NCBI GenBank assembly: GCA_023434265.1
Contig: JAEYTA010000060.1
Coordinates: 1 to 26,303 of the forward strand
Direction: 5' to 3'
Source: Pseudomonadota bacterium
GTDB lineage: Bacteria > Pseudomonadota > Alphaproteobacteria > Caulobacterales > Caulobacteraceae
Length of the DNA: 26,303 nt
Shown: positions 21,649 to 26,303 of the stretch, piece after piece
How the letters are laid out: each line of letters begins with the position of its first letter
How positions within the stretch are numbered: the first letter of the stretch is position 1
The notes under the pieces: model-generated
The model's input: only the letters and a program-made list of their open reading frames with translations
Told to the model about the DNA's origin: nothing
Database searches by the model: none
Program-made: the position numbers and the translations under genes

Positions 21649-22137
21649 CTACTCTCCGGACGGCGGCAGGCCCGCGCCGCAGCGGGTGAGCAGGACCACA
21701 GCGCCGTCGCGGTCGGGCCAGGTGAGGCGCAGGGAGTCGCCTTGGGCCTGCAGCCGCACACGCTCCTGCGTCGTCGTCCCCTCGGCCTGGCAGGTCAGGG
21801 CCGCCTCGTAGCCGCCAGCGCGTTCGTCGATGCGGTCGATCGAACAGCTGTTTTCGTAGCCCTCGAAGCGGGTGGTGGTGATCTCGATCGGCCGCTGCGC
21901 CCCGGTCGTGTTCGAGCACCAGCCGATGTCGGCGGCCCAGCGGCCGACGAAGCTGGCCGGACCCGTGCCGGGCAGGGCCTCCCCGGCCTCCGGCGGCGCG
22001 GTCGGCGGCGGGGCGGCCGCCTCCGGGGTGACCACCGGCGGGGCGGGCTCGGTCGGCGGATTGACCTTCTCGTCGCCGCAGGCGGCGAGGGCCAGGACGA
22101 ACGGGAGGGCGGCGGGCAGGAGCGCTTTTCCGGTCAT
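21649..22137 (-). CDS. Small cysteine-containing lipoprotein of unknown function
   Basis: 162 residues. MTGKALLPAALPFVLALAAC supplies a lipobox with Cys20. A Pro/Ala/Glu linker (about 25-58) follows, then a compact domain of about 100 residues beginning FVGRWAADIGWCSN. The domain has four cysteines (in GWCSN, NSCSI, LTCQAE and TRCGAG), enough for two disulfides, and alternating strands (PIEITTTRFEGYE, DSLRLTWPD), giving a lipocalin-like or small beta-barrel look. I do not recognise a named family. The start at 22137 is chosen for its signal peptide; a longer upstream frame has none. The stop is 3 bases beyond the convergent ychF stop. Confidence 0.8.
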   Translation of the reverse strand: MTGKALLPAALPFVLALAACGDEKVNPPTEPAPPVVTPEAAAPPPTAPPEAGEALPGTGPASFVGRWAADIGWCSNTTGAQRPIEITTTRFEGYENSCSIDRIDERAGGYEAALTCQAEGTTTQERVRLQAQGDSLRLTWPDRDGAVVLLTRCGAGLPPSGE

Positions 22138-22202
22138 GGGGTCGAAAACGCCCCGGGGCCGCCGGCGCTCCGACTCTCGCCGATCACGAAATCGCGGTGA
22201 AG

Positions 22203-22227
22203 CTTGCATCCAGCGCAAGTTTTTGCG
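22203..22227. promoter_or_regulatory. Overlapping dyads ahead of the 87-residue protein gene
   Basis: CTTGC-N7-GCAAG (22203-22219) overlaps CGCAA-GTTT-TTGCG (22214-22227). The two stems share GCAA and cannot form together. They lie 40 bases before the start codon and could be an operator or a small RNA switch. Confidence 0.35.
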
Positions 22228-22266
22228 AGGCGTTCGCCTGTGTCGAGAACAAAGGGGGTGTCCCGA

Positions 22267-22530
22267 ATGGCTCAGAACACGACCCCGTGGGGAGCCCAGA
22301 TCGATCCGCTGGCGCAGGACGTCGCGGTGGTGCTCAAGCGGATGGGGGGCTCGGCCCACCAGCGCGACGTCGTTCAGTGCGTCGCGGCGCTGAAGCGACA
22401 GCGGGGCGAGACCGTGGCCCAGGATCTGGCGACGAAGATCGTCGAGGTGTTCGAGCGCTATCGCGACCTGTTCTTCCGCCCGTTCGGCGAAGGCTCGATG
22501 CGCTGGGCCCTGCAGCCCGGCGTCGCCTGA
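22267..22530 (+). CDS. Small helical hypothetical protein, possible winged-helix
   Basis: 87 residues with a strong purine-rich Shine-Dalgarno, AAAGGGGG, before ATG 22267. The middle (about 13-66) is predicted helical by eye: IDPLAQDVAVVLKRMGGSAH, then QRDVVQCVAALKRQRGE, then VAQDLATKIVEVFERYRDLF. The helix-turn-helix-like rhythm MGGSAHQRDVVQCVAALKRQ could be a DNA-binding unit, but no named family is recognised. The C-terminus has aromatic and basic residues (FFRPFGEGSMRWAL). Codon use matches the rest of the genome, and a textbook terminator follows, so this is very likely a real monocistronic gene. Overlapping dyads upstream make autoregulation conceivable. Confidence 0.75.
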   Translation: MAQNTTPWGAQIDPLAQDVAVVLKRMGGSAHQRDVVQCVAALKRQRGETVAQDLATKIVEVFERYRDLFFRPFGEGSMRWALQPGVA

Positions 22531-22546
22531 CCGCCCGGGCGTCCTG

Positions 22547-22582
22547 AAAAAAAGGCCCGCGACCGAGGTCGCGGGCCCTTTT
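22547..22582. terminator. Bidirectional intrinsic terminator
   Basis: GGCCCGCGAC (22554-22563), loop CGAG, GTCGCGGGCC (22568-22577) is a perfect 10-bp stem with seven A before it and CTTTT after it. It serves the 87-residue gene on the plus strand and the beta-barrel gene on the minus strand. Confidence 0.92.
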
Positions 22583-22600
22583 CGTTCGGCGGTCGTCCGA

Positions 22601-23125
22601 TCAGAAGCGGCGGACGAAGCTCAGGCCGTAGGTGTCGACCTCGCCGCCGTCGTCGCGGAAGTCGCGACGGGTCCAGTCGGCGCGAATGCCGTTCTGGCCG
22701 TCGAAGAAGTAGTTGGCGCCGGCGCCGTAGTTGATGCTTTCGCCATCCTCGCTGACGTCCACACCGGCGACTTCGGCCTTCAGCGAGGTGGTGCCGTAGC
22801 CGACGCGACCGAACAGCTCCATGTTCGGGCTCACCGGCACAGTGCCGACCAGATAGGCGGCCGCGTCGTATTCGTGCTCGAGGCTGCCGTCGACGCCGCC
22901 GACGGTGATGTCCTCATCCTTCACGCCGACCGAGGCTTCGCCCTCGATGCCGACGTACGGCGTGAAGCGGTAGCCGAGACGGCCGGTGATGGCGCCGAGG
23001 TCGCCCTGGTCGCCGTCGAAGTGGGTGTAACCGATCGAACCGGTCACCGGCGACGCCGGATCCTGCGCCATGGCCGGCGCGGCGATCAAAGTAAGAGCGG
23101 CGGTCGCGAGAAGAACGTTACGCAT
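22601..23125 (-). CDS. Outer-membrane beta-barrel protein (OmpA/opacity-type, porin family)
   Basis: 174 residues. Signal peptide MRNVLLATAALTLIAAPAMA with cleavage before Gln21. The mature part is about eight amphipathic strands, for example TGSIGYTHFDGD, ITGRLGYRFTPYVGIEGEAS, MELFGRVGYGTTSLKAEVAG, SINYGAGANYFFDGQNGIRA and a last strand DTYGLSFVRRF ending in Phe, the C-terminal signal recognised by BamA. Acidic turn regions dominate. This matches the outer membrane beta-barrel family (OMP_b-brl) of small porin-like proteins, with no OmpA peptidoglycan domain. ATG 23123-23125 follows AGGA on the minus strand. Specific function is unknown. It ends at a shared bidirectional terminator. Confidence 0.88.
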   Translation of the reverse strand: MRNVLLATAALTLIAAPAMAQDPASPVTGSIGYTHFDGDQGDLGAITGRLGYRFTPYVGIEGEASVGVKDEDITVGGVDGSLEHEYDAAAYLVGTVPVSPNMELFGRVGYGTTSLKAEVAGVDVSEDGESINYGAGANYFFDGQNGIRADWTRRDFRDDGGEVDTYGLSFVRRF

Positions 23126-23312
23126 AATTCCTGTATCCTCTAGATGTGGTCGCCGCACTGACGACCAGCCCCATCCAGCGGCATACAAATGGGCCGCGTC
23201 TCGACCCGTTCCAGAGGCAGTTAACATCTGGAAACCGGGTGTGAATGCTTTGGCACAGACGCCGATACGCCAATCGTGACCGTATGGTGTCTTTATCGAG
23301 GCGAACGAGCTC

Positions 23313-26003
<2,691 letters not shown>

Positions 26004-26303
26004 CGAGCCGTCCCTGAGCCGTGGTTCGCCGCGGACTCGCTCCGGCCGCGGTCTGTGGCCCCGCTTAGCGCGCCGGGCGCGGCAAGGCGAGGCCGGGGTG
26101 TAACAAAACGTGAGCCGACGTGACGGTTCCGGCGCACGGCGGATCGGCCCCGCCGGCGGGACCGGCGAAGGGTGGGAAGGGGAGCGGGGCGCCGGGTCTC
26201 GCCCGGTCTGTGAGTAGAGTTACCGTTCGACGAGACAGACGCCCCGCGTGGCCGTTATCCGTTCGCCCGTCGCTTGCCGGCTCTTCTCGGGCCTTGGCGA
26301 CTC
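26004..26303. other. Region upstream of ppdK, no convincing gene
   Basis: This stretch contains the ppdK leader and promoter, but I could not identify clear -35 and -10 elements on the minus strand. A small hairpin, CCGGG-TCTCG-CCCGG, lies at 26192-26206. A GTG at 26248 opens a plus-strand frame to the window end (AVIRSPVACRLFSGLGD) which could be the start of a further gene. No Shine-Dalgarno precedes it, so it is not called. Confidence 0.4.

Noticed and set aside
23126..23312. Extracytoplasmic sigma promoter for the beta-barrel gene
   Set aside because: A GGAAC occurs on the minus strand, but no CGTT stands at the right distance, and no sigma70 pair was convincing.
26248..26303. Start of another plus-strand gene at the window end
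   Set aside because: Only 18 codons from a GTG with no Shine-Dalgarno; too short to judge.

Overview
The window is very GC-rich, gene-dense chromosomal DNA from an alphaproteobacterium. The best guess is Caulobacterales, for example a Brevundimonas-like species. The grounds are base composition, strong G/C preference at third codon positions, the rplY-pth pair, a bamD/recN cluster, paired DUF4139 proteins and a CIO-type cytochrome bd. This is inference from gene content; no database search was run. I see no tRNA, rRNA, IS element, prophage or CRISPR array.

Layout. Bases 1-4791 (minus strand) hold the 3' part of the cluster: a cut-off proline-rich secreted protein, a tiny DUF2474/CydX-like subunit, cydB, cydA and a MASE1-type membrane histidine kinase. 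thiE follows, reading into the kinase gene. Bases 5570-7070 (plus) form an iron-storage locus, with bfd behind a Fur-box-like control region, bacterioferritin, and a small TspO-like membrane protein. Bases 7169-8682 (plus) hold efp and suhB, separated by a long hairpin. Bases 8692-11564 (minus) carry recN, a small odd-codon ORF and bamD. prs (plus) is divergent from bamD. Bases 12798-15248 hold two tandem paralogous lipoproteins of unknown function. Then come rplY (L25/Ctc) and pth.

Pth converges with a minus-strand pair of secreted DUF4139 proteins, whose stop codon overlaps the pth stop. After these come a PCuAC-type copper-chaperone lipoprotein and ychF (plus), a Cys-containing lipoprotein (minus), an 87-residue helical protein (plus) ending in a textbook bidirectional terminator, an outer-membrane beta-barrel (minus) and pyruvate phosphate dikinase (minus). 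The last 300 bases hold no convincing gene.

Most of the window is housekeeping: respiration, iron and copper handling, translation (EF-P, L25, Pth, YchF), nucleotide supply (Prs), DNA repair (RecN) and the envelope (BamD, OMP, lipoproteins). I do not see a clear new multi-gene defence or mobile system. The most interesting signals are: TonB-box-like motifs repeated inside one DUF4139 protein but absent from its neighbour; tandem four-cysteine lipoproteins, one with a 13-proline run; hairpins whose arms are built of heptamer repeats; two Fur-like boxes over the bfd promoter; a DUF2474 gene without a standard start codon; and a bacterioferritin lacking one canonical ferroxidase glutamate.
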